Made by a program: the position numbers and the translations under genes
DNA from: Firmicutes bacterium UBA1047
Lineage (GTDB): Bacteria; Bacillota; Clostridia; Tissierellales; Sedimentibacteraceae
Direction: 5' to 3'
Assembly (NCBI GenBank): GCA_002316585.1
Contig: DCDU01000088.1
Span: 421 to 7,171, forward strand
DNA: 6,751 bases
Shown here: positions 1 through 6,751 of the stretch, piece by piece
How the letters are laid out: each line of letters starts with the position of its first letter
Numbering within the stretch: position 1 is the stretch's first letter
The notes under the pieces: generated by a model
Database searches by the model: none
Told to the model about the DNA's origin: nothing
What the model saw: the letters and a program-made list of their open reading frames with translations, nothing else

Positions 1-1025
1 AATCTTTTATTTATATAATATTCAGCTTTTTCACTGATTTTTTGGATTACCTTATAATGAATATTTTCTCTTTCAAGTATATCCAAGGCCTGCTCCGTTG
101 TAACACTCGACAAAATTTCATAAATGATATCCGGATTTGCTCCGTACAATGCCGCATAACAGCTCAGCATTTCCATTCTGAAGTCGCCGTTATGAGAATG
201 TGTGTTCATCATTCCTCCCGCAACCTTGACCATTTTGCCGATATGCCCGACAATCAGTATTTCCCTGAATTTAAGCTCTGCGGCAAAGTCTAAAACATCA
301 CCGAGATAGTTGCTGAATTTAAGCCTGTTTTCACCTTTTATCCCTAGCTGCTCCCCAAGAAATCTTTCGGCATAGTTGCCGGGAAATGCAATCAGCTTAT
401 CATAGCCCTTTTCCCTTATAACATTCATTTCAACCTTAAGGCTGTCAACCAGCGCTTTTTCGCTCATAGGCTCAACTATCCCCGTTGTTCCGATAATTGA
501 AATTCCGCCGATTATTCCCAAATGCGGATTAAAGGTTTTCTCTGCTATTTTTTCGCCTTCCGGAACGGAAATAACAACCGTAATCCCTCCGTAATATTTG
601 TATTGACGGCAGATTGCTTCAAGATTTTCGGTTATCATTTTTCTTGGAACTGAATTTATTGCGGCTTCTCCCACAGGCTGATCCAAGCCCTTCTGAGTTA
701 CCCTTCCTACGCCCTTTCCCCCGTCTATGTTAATTTTGCCCGTATCATCAAGCCTTACATCTGCACACACTAAAATGCCGTCCGTAATATCCGGATCATC
801 GCCGCTGTCTTTTTTTACATAGCATCTTGTGCCCTGCACATTAAAGGAGGGGTTTACTATATCGATAAATAATATTTCGCCCTTAGGAAGAGTTACCGCA
901 ACATTTTCAACGGTATTTCCCGTAAATATCATCATGGCAGCCGCGGCTGCGGCAGCTGCGGCACAGGTCCCTGTCGTGTAGCCGCATCGTAATTTTTTTC
1001 CGTTTTTTATCACAAAGTCTTTCAT
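1..1025 (-). CDS. cbiD: Cobalt-precorrin-5B (C1)-methyltransferase CbiD, 3' end cut by window edge
   Basis: CbiD transfers a methyl group from S-adenosylmethionine to C-1 of cobalt-precorrin-5B, giving cobalt-precorrin-6A, in the cytoplasmic anaerobic corrin pathway. I translated the minus strand by hand: 341 codons are open from the ATG at 1025 to the left edge with no stop. The family is usually around 360-380 residues, so only a short C-terminal piece is probably missing. Visible family hallmarks are the N-terminal CGYTTGTC motif followed by an alanine run (residues 14-30), a Gly-rich GKGVGRVT segment (about 100), GTTGIVEPMSEKAL (about 175-190), and VGHIGKMVKVAGG followed by NTHS (about 258-278). 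The start is supported by a strong Shine-Dalgarno site six bases upstream. The gene lies 23 nt downstream of cobN and is presumably cotranscribed with it. An oddity is the uninterrupted Ala9 tract after the CGYTTGTC motif. The assignment is secure. Confidence 0.95.
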   Translation of the reverse strand, partial: MKDFVIKNGKKLRCGYTTGTCAAAAAAAAAMMIFTGNTVENVAVTLPKGEILFIDIVNPSFNVQGTRCYVKKDSGDDPDITDGILVCADVRLDDTGKINIDGGKGVGRVTQKGLDQPVGEAAINSVPRKMITENLEAICRQYKYYGGITVVISVPEGEKIAEKTFNPHLGIIGGISIIGTTGIVEPMSEKALVDSLKVEMNVIREKGYDKLIAFPGNYAERFLGEQLGIKGENRLKFSNYLGDVLDFAAELKFREILIVGHIGKMVKVAGGMMNTHSHNGDFRMEMLSCYAALYGANPDIIYEILSSVTTEQALDILERENIHYKVIQKISEKAEYYINKR

Positions 1026-1031
1026 TTAGAG

Positions 1032-1038
1032 TCACCTC
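1032..1038 (-). promoter_or_regulatory. Ribosome binding site of cbiD
   Basis: On the minus strand GAGGTGA lies six bases before the cbiD ATG. It sits inside the 23-nt gap after the cobN stop codon, so cbiD has an independent translation start within the shared transcript. There is no room in this gap for a promoter or terminator. Confidence 0.85.
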
Positions 1039-1048
1039 ACTGGTTTTT

Positions 1049-4000
1049 TTAAATTTGTGATTCTAAATCTGCTTCGTTGTCAAGATAGTGTTTTATAAGC
1101 TTTTGTCGCCGCTCATCGTCAGCCTGCCAAAGACCCCTGTCGATTGCTTCTAAAAGCCTTTCGATTATATTTTGTGCCGCCCATGGATTGGCATCTCTCA
1201 GCCATTGGCTGTATTCCCCGTCTTCAACAAAGGATTCCATTATTTTTTGATATGTTAAATCATCGATTACCTCCGTGGTTGCATCCCACCCAAATACGTA
1301 ATCAACAGTGCTCGAAAGGTCCGCAGCCCCTTTGAAGCCATGCTTTTTTAGTGAATTATGCCACCTTGGATTTAAAAGCTTCGTCCGGATAACAAATCTC
1401 GTTTCCTCCTTAACGCTTCTCAGGTTTAAAAATTGAGGGTTTGAGGAATCTCCGATATAACCCTTTGTACTCTTGCCGCCTAAAGCATCCGAAGCCGCAA
1501 GCATTCCGCCAAGGTAGGAATAGTTATCATCATTGGCTATTACATCTGTCTCCTTGGTATCTATGGTTTTTATCGCTACGTTTAATCCTGCCAGCCTCTT
1601 TTTGAACCTTGCAGTTTCTTTTTCTCCGAACACCTTGTTTCCATAGGCATATCCGCCAAATTCAGCGTACATATCCGCAATATCATTTTTGTCCTTCCAA
1701 TCCTTTCCGTTAACCAATGTGTTTACTCCGGTTCCGTATGCTCCGGGCTTTGCGCTGAAAATCCTGTAGGTGCTTGACCTGAAGGCTTCTTCCGGAGTTT
1801 TTCCCGATTGAAGACCCTCCTGTATTTCCTCATTGACATGTTTTTTTATGAAATTCATTTCCTCCGGCTCATTCAGCTTAGCAATGAGACAAATCACATC
1901 ATCTAACTTTTCCACGATATTAGGAAAGGCATCTCTGAAAAATCCAGTAATACGCAGGGTAACGTCTATTCTGGGACGGTTAAGAGCACTGCAGGGAACC
2001 GGTTCAAAGGCTTTAATATTGTCGCCTCCTTTTTGCCATACGGGCTGTGCGCCTATAAGAGATAAAATTTGTGCTACTTCCTCCCCCTTAGTACGTATTG
2101 TGGGGCTTCCGAAGAGAGCTATCCCAATATTCTCCGGATATCTGCCTTCATTTTCCTCAAGATAGCGTGCAATAAGCATATCCGCAAGCTTCACTCCTGT
2201 TTTCCATGCGCTCTGTGTAGGTATTATGTTTGGATTCAGCGTGTAAAAGTTTCGTCCCGTAGGTAAAATTTCAGTCTGACCTCTCGTCGGTGCGCCTGAC
2301 GGTCCGGTGGGAACAAATTTCCCGTTAAGACCTTCAATTAAATGTGTAATCTCATCACCTGTCTGAATCAATTTCGGAAGTATTTCTTCCCTGACATAAT
2401 TTACAGCGTCTGACAGCTTCCGGGATTTGCAAACAAGCTGCGGGTACGGACTTCCGTCTATACAGCAGCGGATCAAGCTTTCTCCCGCATTCTTAACCTC
2501 GGCAAAGGCTTTCGACGCAAGCTTCTTTTCCTCTAAAGTACCTTCAGCCCTTTCTCTCATCATTTTTTCCAAATCGTAGCCGAGAGCCTCCGCAACGGCT
2601 TCCCTCAGCGAAGGATGCTCTTCTGAAGCAACTCTGGTCAATGCTCCTGCAAAGTCTGCCAAATCCTGCCCCTCCGGGCATCTTCCCAAAATATGGAGAC
2701 CGTTATTTATGAGCGTTTCCTTCATTTCTTCAAGATAATGGTGTGCTTTTAATATTTTCTCATCAATTGATTCAACATTCCCGAAATCCAGCGCAAGACC
2801 TGTCTCTTCAAAAGCCTTATCCAGTTCGGATTTAAAAGCTTCGCTTATTTCCCTGCCGTATTGGACATTGTCCATGTACTCGTTGATTAAAGCTCCTAAT
2901 TTCCCATAGGAATCATAGAGCTCCGCTTCTCTCATAGGCGGCTCCAGATGACCTATGAGGCATGCATTGCTTCTTCTCTTCGCCTGAGTGCCTTCGCCGG
3001 GATTGTTGATAATATACGGATAAAAATTAGGCAGCGTATCTATTGCACAGTCCGGATGACATTGATTCGACAATGCTGCCGCTTTTCCCGGAAGCCATTC
3101 AAGAGAGCCGTGCTTTCCCATATGAATAACCGCATTTGCCCCAAAGTGATGCTTAATCCACTGATAGTAAGCAAAATAATGATGGCCCATGGGTAAATCC
3201 GGGCTGTGATATGCAGAGCTTGCATCCATCGCCTGGTTTCTCTGAGGCTGAATTCCTATAAATATGTTGCCGTTGATTACTCCGGGAATTAAAACAGCCT
3301 CCTGATTACCCATATCCCCGCAGGTCATGCATTCTCCTGCAGGCTTGCCCCAATAAGCTTCCATCTTTTCCTTTACCTTGTTATCCAAAGCTTCATAATG
3401 AGCAATGTAATCGCTGCCCGGCATACGGATAGTTTTATTCAGCTGAGACTCCGTATGCCATTTTTCATCGTTTGTGCAGTGCTGAAAAACAGCGTCCATT
3501 AGCTCCTTGGAATTTTCATATACTGTATCCACTCTATAACCGTTATTTTTTAAGCTTTTGAGAATCTCAATTATACTTTGCTGGGTATCCAGGCCAAAGG
3601 CACACCCGACGGTTTCATTCTTAGGAGGGTAATTGTGCATAATTATCGCAATTTTCTTTTCGGAATTATTTGCACGTCTCAGCTTCGAGTATTCAATAGC
3701 TAATAATGCCATCTTGTCAACCCGCTCCTTAATCGCGCAGTAGGAAACAAGGTCAAAGCCCGTTTCCGGGTCCTTCCTGACCTCCTTCGTTGCTATAGGC
3801 AATGCTACGATTACCCCATCCATCTCAGGCAAGGCTACGTTAATCGTCAGGGAAGAAGGAGCCAGACCATATGCCTCTTTGCTCCATATATTATGGTTGT
3901 CCGTTATCATCAGCCCCTGCAGTACGGGCACATCCACTGCCTGAAGAAAGCGGCCGTCGGATTTGCCGTTAGAAAACATTATGAGAGAAATCAAAACATC

Positions 4001-4702
4001 TATTTCCGAATTACCTGTTTCATCTGTAAAATAATTTCTCAAAACCTCTTCCACCGGTTGATTGTCCAGCTTGTCGCTTTTGGCAGTGGACAGATATACT
4101 GCCCGCACCCCTGCATTTAATGCTTCAATTGATTGAATCAGTTCGTCAACATAGGAAAGATCTCCGTTAATGAAGTAATTTCTATAGAAAATCACACCCA
4201 CCCTGGGACTGTTATCATGCTTAAAGCCCGGCGTTTCATAATACAGGCCGTTCATAGGAAGCTCCCTGGGAGGCTGAAACTCTGTTTTCAGGTAAGAATA
4301 CGTGGCGGAAATAAATTTCAGCATCTGAAGAATATTTTCTTGTCCCCCGAAAGCCATATAATTAAACAGCTCATTGCCAACCTCCGGAGATACGTTGTTG
4401 TACTCATCCGCAATAGCGATTATGGTTTCGGTGGTGCCGTATATAAACCTTTTAACGCTATTATCCAGGCTTCCCATAACAGCATCAAATTCAGGCATGC
4501 TTTCCTTGCCTCCCATAAGCTGAACAATGAATACATCCGCATCCTTAAGGTGGTTCCGCAATTGCTCCCTCACCTTCATGCTTGTGCATCCCCGCCTGTG
4601 AAACATAACTAATTCTAAAAATTGCCCGGGAATTTGCTTATATGCATTTGAAAAAACCGTTAAATTGGCATCTACAGCCGTGTAATAAACAACTTTAAGC
4701 AT
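1049..4702 (-). CDS. cobN: CobN-type cobaltochelatase large subunit (CobN/BchH/ChlH family)
   Basis: This 1217-residue protein belongs to the large, tetrapyrrole-binding subunit family of ATP-dependent metal chelatases. CobN inserts Co(II) into a corrin ring precursor with the help of an AAA+ complex. Family signatures are HMGKHGSLEWLPGK at residues 527-540, the IPG..NGNIFIGIQPQRN segment at about 470-490, and a C-terminal region with VFGWDATTEVIDDLTY, then NPWAAQNIIERLLEA and RGLWQA, typical of CobN. Length is close to other CobN proteins (about 1200-1300). No signal peptide or membrane segment is apparent, so it should be cytoplasmic. The ATG at 4702 gives a plausible N-terminus (MLKVVYYTAVDANL) and overlaps the chlD stop by 8 nt. 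Adjacency to cbiD favours cobalt over the magnesium-specific ChlH/BchH role, but metal specificity cannot be read directly from the sequence. A Cys-Met-Thr-Cys motif at 458-461 is unusual. Confidence 0.93.
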   Translation of the reverse strand: MLKVVYYTAVDANLTVFSNAYKQIPGQFLELVMFHRRGCTSMKVREQLRNHLKDADVFIVQLMGGKESMPEFDAVMGSLDNSVKRFIYGTTETIIAIADEYNNVSPEVGNELFNYMAFGGQENILQMLKFISATYSYLKTEFQPPRELPMNGLYYETPGFKHDNSPRVGVIFYRNYFINGDLSYVDELIQSIEALNAGVRAVYLSTAKSDKLDNQPVEEVLRNYFTDETGNSEIDVLISLIMFSNGKSDGRFLQAVDVPVLQGLMITDNHNIWSKEAYGLAPSSLTINVALPEMDGVIVALPIATKEVRKDPETGFDLVSYCAIKERVDKMALLAIEYSKLRRANNSEKKIAIIMHNYPPKNETVGCAFGLDTQQSIIEILKSLKNNGYRVDTVYENSKELMDAVFQHCTNDEKWHTESQLNKTIRMPGSDYIAHYEALDNKVKEKMEAYWGKPAGECMTCGDMGNQEAVLIPGVINGNIFIGIQPQRNQAMDASSAYHSPDLPMGHHYFAYYQWIKHHFGANAVIHMGKHGSLEWLPGKAAALSNQCHPDCAIDTLPNFYPYIINNPGEGTQAKRRSNACLIGHLEPPMREAELYDSYGKLGALINEYMDNVQYGREISEAFKSELDKAFEETGLALDFGNVESIDEKILKAHHYLEEMKETLINNGLHILGRCPEGQDLADFAGALTRVASEEHPSLREAVAEALGYDLEKMMRERAEGTLEEKKLASKAFAEVKNAGESLIRCCIDGSPYPQLVCKSRKLSDAVNYVREEILPKLIQTGDEITHLIEGLNGKFVPTGPSGAPTRGQTEILPTGRNFYTLNPNIIPTQSAWKTGVKLADMLIARYLEENEGRYPENIGIALFGSPTIRTKGEEVAQILSLIGAQPVWQKGGDNIKAFEPVPCSALNRPRIDVTLRITGFFRDAFPNIVEKLDDVICLIAKLNEPEEMNFIKKHVNEEIQEGLQSGKTPEEAFRSSTYRIFSAKPGAYGTGVNTLVNGKDWKDKNDIADMYAEFGGYAYGNKVFGEKETARFKKRLAGLNVAIKTIDTKETDVIANDDNYSYLGGMLAASDALGGKSTKGYIGDSSNPQFLNLRSVKEETRFVIRTKLLNPRWHNSLKKHGFKGAADLSSTVDYVFGWDATTEVIDDLTYQKIMESFVEDGEYSQWLRDANPWAAQNIIERLLEAIDRGLWQADDERRQKLIKHYLDNEADLESQI

Positions 4703-6677
4703 TTTCTCTCTGTCTCCTATGATTGATATGAGTCATAATCTCATTTGCGGTGATTTGATCGAGCTTAACATACTCTCCCTGAAGAGCCTCCGACAGCTGC
4801 TTCGCCAAGCCTAACCTGAACCGCGGTTCTTCGCAATCCAACATCAAAAACCGTGCCGGCTCACGGGATAATTCCTTCGCCGCACTCATGGCATCCGCAA
4901 GGGCATCCTCGGTATATACAGGTACGTTGCTTCGTCCGTCTGATATGAGTATTACCATTTGGAGCGCATTGGGATTTCTTGACTTTTCTGCCTGCAGAAC
5001 AAGCTGTGCCTGCTCCAGCGCCGACGCCAAGGGTGTGCGCCCTCCGAAGGGCAGCTCCTTTAATCGCTTGTATGCCAAGTAATGACTGTGTGTTATGGGT
5101 AAAACTACCTCTGCCTTATTTCCTCTGAAGGAAATGATACCAATGCGGTCTCTCTTCTCATAAGCCTCCTTCAGCATTGAAAGCACGGCTGTTTTCAATG
5201 CTTGTAAACGGTGCTTTGCCCTCATGGAGCCGCTTGCATCTACGACGAAGAGTATGGAGGCACCGGTTTTCTTTTCCCGGATTTTCGCCCTCATATCGGA
5301 CTTTTCTATGGCAATAGCCAGCTCTCCTCTTTCCCTGAATTTCTGAAAAAGAACTGCCCGCCTTATGGTAGCATCTATTGCTAACTCATCGGAGGCTGTC
5401 TTAAAGGCTTTGGATTTAATATATCTTCCTCTTCTCAGCTTAGTACGGACAAAGGCACGTTTCCCGGTACCCATGTCCTTTTTGATTCGTTTGGGAAAGT
5501 TTAGCCGGACTTGAATACCCTCAAAACTGCCGTCTATGCTGTCCAAAAGATTTGCAAGGTTATCTGCAGGTGCATCACCTGTCAACAAATCAGCTCCGGA
5601 TAAATTTTTTTGAAAATCATCCTGCTCCATATCCGCAATGACGGTATTATCCATATTGTTTATATTGTCCGGGCAGTTTTCTTCATTAGCATGATTAGCA
5701 TCGGAATTTTCATTAGCTTCGGAATTTTCCTGCCGCTGTTTTTCTGAATTTTTTATTTGTTTTTCTTTCTCTGCTTCATTTCCCTTTTCTTTATCCGCAG
5801 CTTCTTGATTTTGGCTGCAAGACACATCTGACGATGACGGCGTGCTTCTGCCGTGAATAGGTATAACAAATTGACTTACTCTGTCAATATCCTCGTTGGT
5901 TACAAACAGCCTGTTTTCCCAAGCGGCTAACGCCCTTGCACCCCGTATCAATGTCACCTCTCCGCGGTGTCCTTCAAAGGCGTTTTCATCTGCAATTTTT
6001 GAAGCATAGACATAGGAGGAATCAGGCACCGATACTTTTTTCAAAATATCTCCGGCACGTTTTAAATTTGCTTTGGTCTTATTTTGAAGCATTTGAAATT
6101 TTTTTCTGAAATTGACAGGATCTCTTTCATATTCTATTTGTCTTTTTATAATTTCAATCCGGGCTTCCGCCGTATTTATATCCGAGGTTTCCGCAAGCAT
6201 TCCGAACCGCTCCAATATGTTGGAGGCAATCCATCCTTCCTCGGGATTCATGGCTCCGAACAGAATAAAGTCAGATTTCCGAAGCCGGCCATCCGCTCCC
6301 TGATATTGATGTGTTTCGGATGCTTCGCTGATGCCAAACAGAAGCTGCTCACTCATTAAATTGATATTATCTATTGCCGCAACTCTTCCGTCGGCTTTTT
6401 TTATCACTCCTGCGGACATACCTGTATCTCCGCTGCTTATTATCCGGATATAATCAGGCTCTCCCCACAGCTGCTCCTCTGTAATTCCTAAGGGTATGTC
6501 TGTTCTCTCCAAGTCCTCAGCCAATTCTGCAGCCGAGCGCATTAACATTGTTTTGGCGGTCCCTGATTTTCCGACTAACAATACCCCTCCTAAATGAGGG
6601 TCTGTTAAGCTTAATATAAGCGGCAATTTGCATTGCTCCTGACCGACTATTGCGCTAAAGGGAAACAGAATTTCCAT
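4695..6677 (-). CDS. chlD: ChlD/BchD-type chelatase subunit: AAA+ module, charged linker, VWA domain
   Basis: This is the adaptor subunit of a three-part metal chelatase, linking an AAA+ motor to the CobN subunit. The preferred ATG gives 660 residues. The AAA+ part includes FPFSAIVGQEQ (5-15), Walker A GKSGTAKT (36-43), a Walker B-like IDNINLM (102-108), sensor-1 FGAMNPEEG (140-148) and an ERFG arginine-finger segment (156-159). A Glu/Lys/Asn/Ser-rich linker covers roughly 275-345. The VWA domain has an intact MIDAS: DASGS (480-484), T548 in GGRTPL and D580 in LISDGRSN. VWA metal-site contacts with the large subunit are known in this family. Asn104 replaces the usual Walker B Glu, and the long insertion usual between Walker A and the PLG motif is missing, so ATP hydrolysis here is doubtful. 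An alternative TTG start 15 nt upstream has no Shine-Dalgarno site and is less likely. Fused ChlI-ChlD cobaltochelatase subunits are the closest alternative description. Confidence 0.9.
   Translation of the reverse strand: MEILFPFSAIVGQEQCKLPLILSLTDPHLGGVLLVGKSGTAKTMLMRSAAELAEDLERTDIPLGITEEQLWGEPDYIRIISSGDTGMSAGVIKKADGRVAAIDNINLMSEQLLFGISEASETHQYQGADGRLRKSDFILFGAMNPEEGWIASNILERFGMLAETSDINTAEARIEIIKRQIEYERDPVNFRKKFQMLQNKTKANLKRAGDILKKVSVPDSSYVYASKIADENAFEGHRGEVTLIRGARALAAWENRLFVTNEDIDRVSQFVIPIHGRSTPSSSDVSCSQNQEAADKEKGNEAEKEKQIKNSEKQRQENSEANENSDANHANEENCPDNINNMDNTVIADMEQDDFQKNLSGADLLTGDAPADNLANLLDSIDGSFEGIQVRLNFPKRIKKDMGTGKRAFVRTKLRRGRYIKSKAFKTASDELAIDATIRRAVLFQKFRERGELAIAIEKSDMRAKIREKKTGASILFVVDASGSMRAKHRLQALKTAVLSMLKEAYEKRDRIGIISFRGNKAEVVLPITHSHYLAYKRLKELPFGGRTPLASALEQAQLVLQAEKSRNPNALQMVILISDGRSNVPVYTEDALADAMSAAKELSREPARFLMLDCEEPRFRLGLAKQLSEALQGEYVKLDQITANEIMTHINHRRQRENA
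4713..4718 (-). promoter_or_regulatory. Ribosome binding site of cobN, inside the end of chlD
   Basis: On the minus strand AGGAGA lies ten bases before the cobN ATG, within the last codons of the upstream chlD reading frame. The chlD TAA (4697-4695) falls within the first codons of cobN, giving an 8-nt overlap. This arrangement suggests translational coupling, which would help keep the two subunits at matched levels (inference). Confidence 0.75.
5694..5729. repeat. Tandem 18-bp duplication in the chlD linker
   Basis: Two adjacent 18-bp units, attagcatcggaattttc and attagcttcggaattttc, differ at one base. Another attagcatg lies directly to the right-hand gene's downstream side at 5685-5693, suggesting a further partial copy. 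In the protein the repeat encodes Glu-Asn-Ser-Glu-Ala-Asn followed by Glu-Asn-Ser-Asp-Ala-Asn. It is in frame and sits in the disordered, charged linker between the AAA+ and VWA parts, where length changes should be tolerated. Confidence 0.85.
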
Positions 6678-6751
6678 CGTATTTTCCTTCAATTATTTTT
6701 TGAATCCGCTCAATGTCGAATACCATATCATCAAATGGGAGCTTTCTCATG
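6655..6751 (-). CDS. C-terminal tail of an upstream gene, probably a ChlI/BchI-like AAA+ ATPase (partial)
   Basis: Reading the minus strand from the right edge in the frame that stays open gives 31 residues ending in TAG at 6657-6655. They include RKLPFDDMVFDIERIQKI and end in DGNSVSL. This frame overlaps the chlD start by 23 nt. The segment resembles the end of the AAA+ lid region in ChlI-type chelatase ATPases, where a basic Arg-rich stretch, a Pro-Phe/Leu-Asp/Glu motif and an amphipathic helix close the domain. Position directly upstream of chlD also fits a chlI gene. There is an ATG at 6750, but with only one base before it in the window it cannot be called a start; a standalone 31-residue ORF is the less likely alternative. 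The product is inferred from a very short stretch and should be treated as tentative. Confidence 0.5.
   Translation of the reverse strand, partial: MRKLPFDDMVFDIERIQKIIEGKYDGNSVSL
6685..6689 (-). promoter_or_regulatory. Ribosome binding site that decides the chlD start
   Basis: On the minus strand AAGGA lies seven bases before the ATG at 6677, good spacing for that start. The in-frame TTG at 6692 is preceded by an A-rich stretch with no recognisable Shine-Dalgarno sequence, and the family N-terminus begins at the MEILFPF segment. Both points favour the ATG. The site lies within the coding region of the upstream gene. Confidence 0.75.

Noticed and set aside
937..950. Perfect 14-base palindrome gcagccgcggctgc, which could suggest an operator or hairpin
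   Set aside because: It falls inside the CbiD alanine tract and follows from neighbouring Ala codons of the GCN type; no promoter or gene boundary is nearby.
1026..1048. Possible terminator or promoter between cobN and cbiD because of the run of A on the coding strand
   Set aside because: The gap is only 23 nt, has no stem that I can see, and is occupied by the cbiD ribosome binding site.
4133..4612. Plus-strand open frame of 159 codons opposite the 5' part of cobN
   Set aside because: It lies wholly antisense to well-supported CobN coding sequence, its translation resembles no family I know, and it is best explained as a shadow of the minus-strand gene.
4695..6677. Magnesium chelatase for chlorophyll synthesis as the role of the ChlD and CobN pair
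   Set aside because: No chlorophyll or bacteriochlorophyll gene is present, while cbiD directly follows; a cobalt/corrin role is the simpler reading, though specificity is not proven.
6678..6692. TTG start at 6692 extending the ChlD protein by five residues
   Set aside because: There is no Shine-Dalgarno sequence before it, whereas the ATG at 6677 has one at good spacing and matches the expected family N-terminus.

Overview
The window looks like part of a cobalamin (vitamin B12) biosynthesis operon from an anaerobic bacterium, probably a low-to-moderate GC Firmicute of the Clostridia type. That placement rests on AT-leaning codon use, purine-rich Shine-Dalgarno sites, tightly packed genes, the anaerobic-pathway enzyme CbiD, and a CobN chelatase paired with ChlI/ChlD-type AAA+ subunits rather than CobS/CobT. 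The genus cannot be named from the sequence alone.

All genes lie on the minus strand, so transcription runs from right to left. In that order: (1) 6751-6655, the last 31 codons of a gene that starts outside the window and whose tail resembles the C-terminus of a ChlI/BchI-type AAA+ ATPase; (2) 6677-4695, a ChlD/BchD-type chelatase subunit with an N-terminal AAA+ module, a charged low-complexity linker and a C-terminal VWA (integrin-I) domain; (3) 4702-1049, a full-length CobN-type large chelatase subunit; (4) 1025 to the left edge, cbiD, cobalt-precorrin-5B (C1)-methyltransferase, nearly complete but cut by the window edge. The genes overlap by 23 nt and 8 nt, then are separated by 23 nt. Each visible start has its own Shine-Dalgarno sequence. 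No promoter, riboswitch, terminator, RNA gene, mobile element or CRISPR array was seen. There is no gene-free stretch longer than 23 nt.

The likely joint role is a three-component, ATP-driven metal chelatase (ChlI-like motor, ChlD-like adaptor, CobN tetrapyrrole-binding subunit) made together with a ring-methylating enzyme of the corrin pathway. Two points deserve attention. The ChlD AAA+ module keeps its Walker A motif but has Asn where the Walker B catalytic Glu is expected. In addition, a late-insertion-type chelatase (CobN) is encoded next to an enzyme (CbiD) whose substrate in the classical anaerobic route already contains cobalt. No clearly new biological system was identified; the findings are variations within known families.
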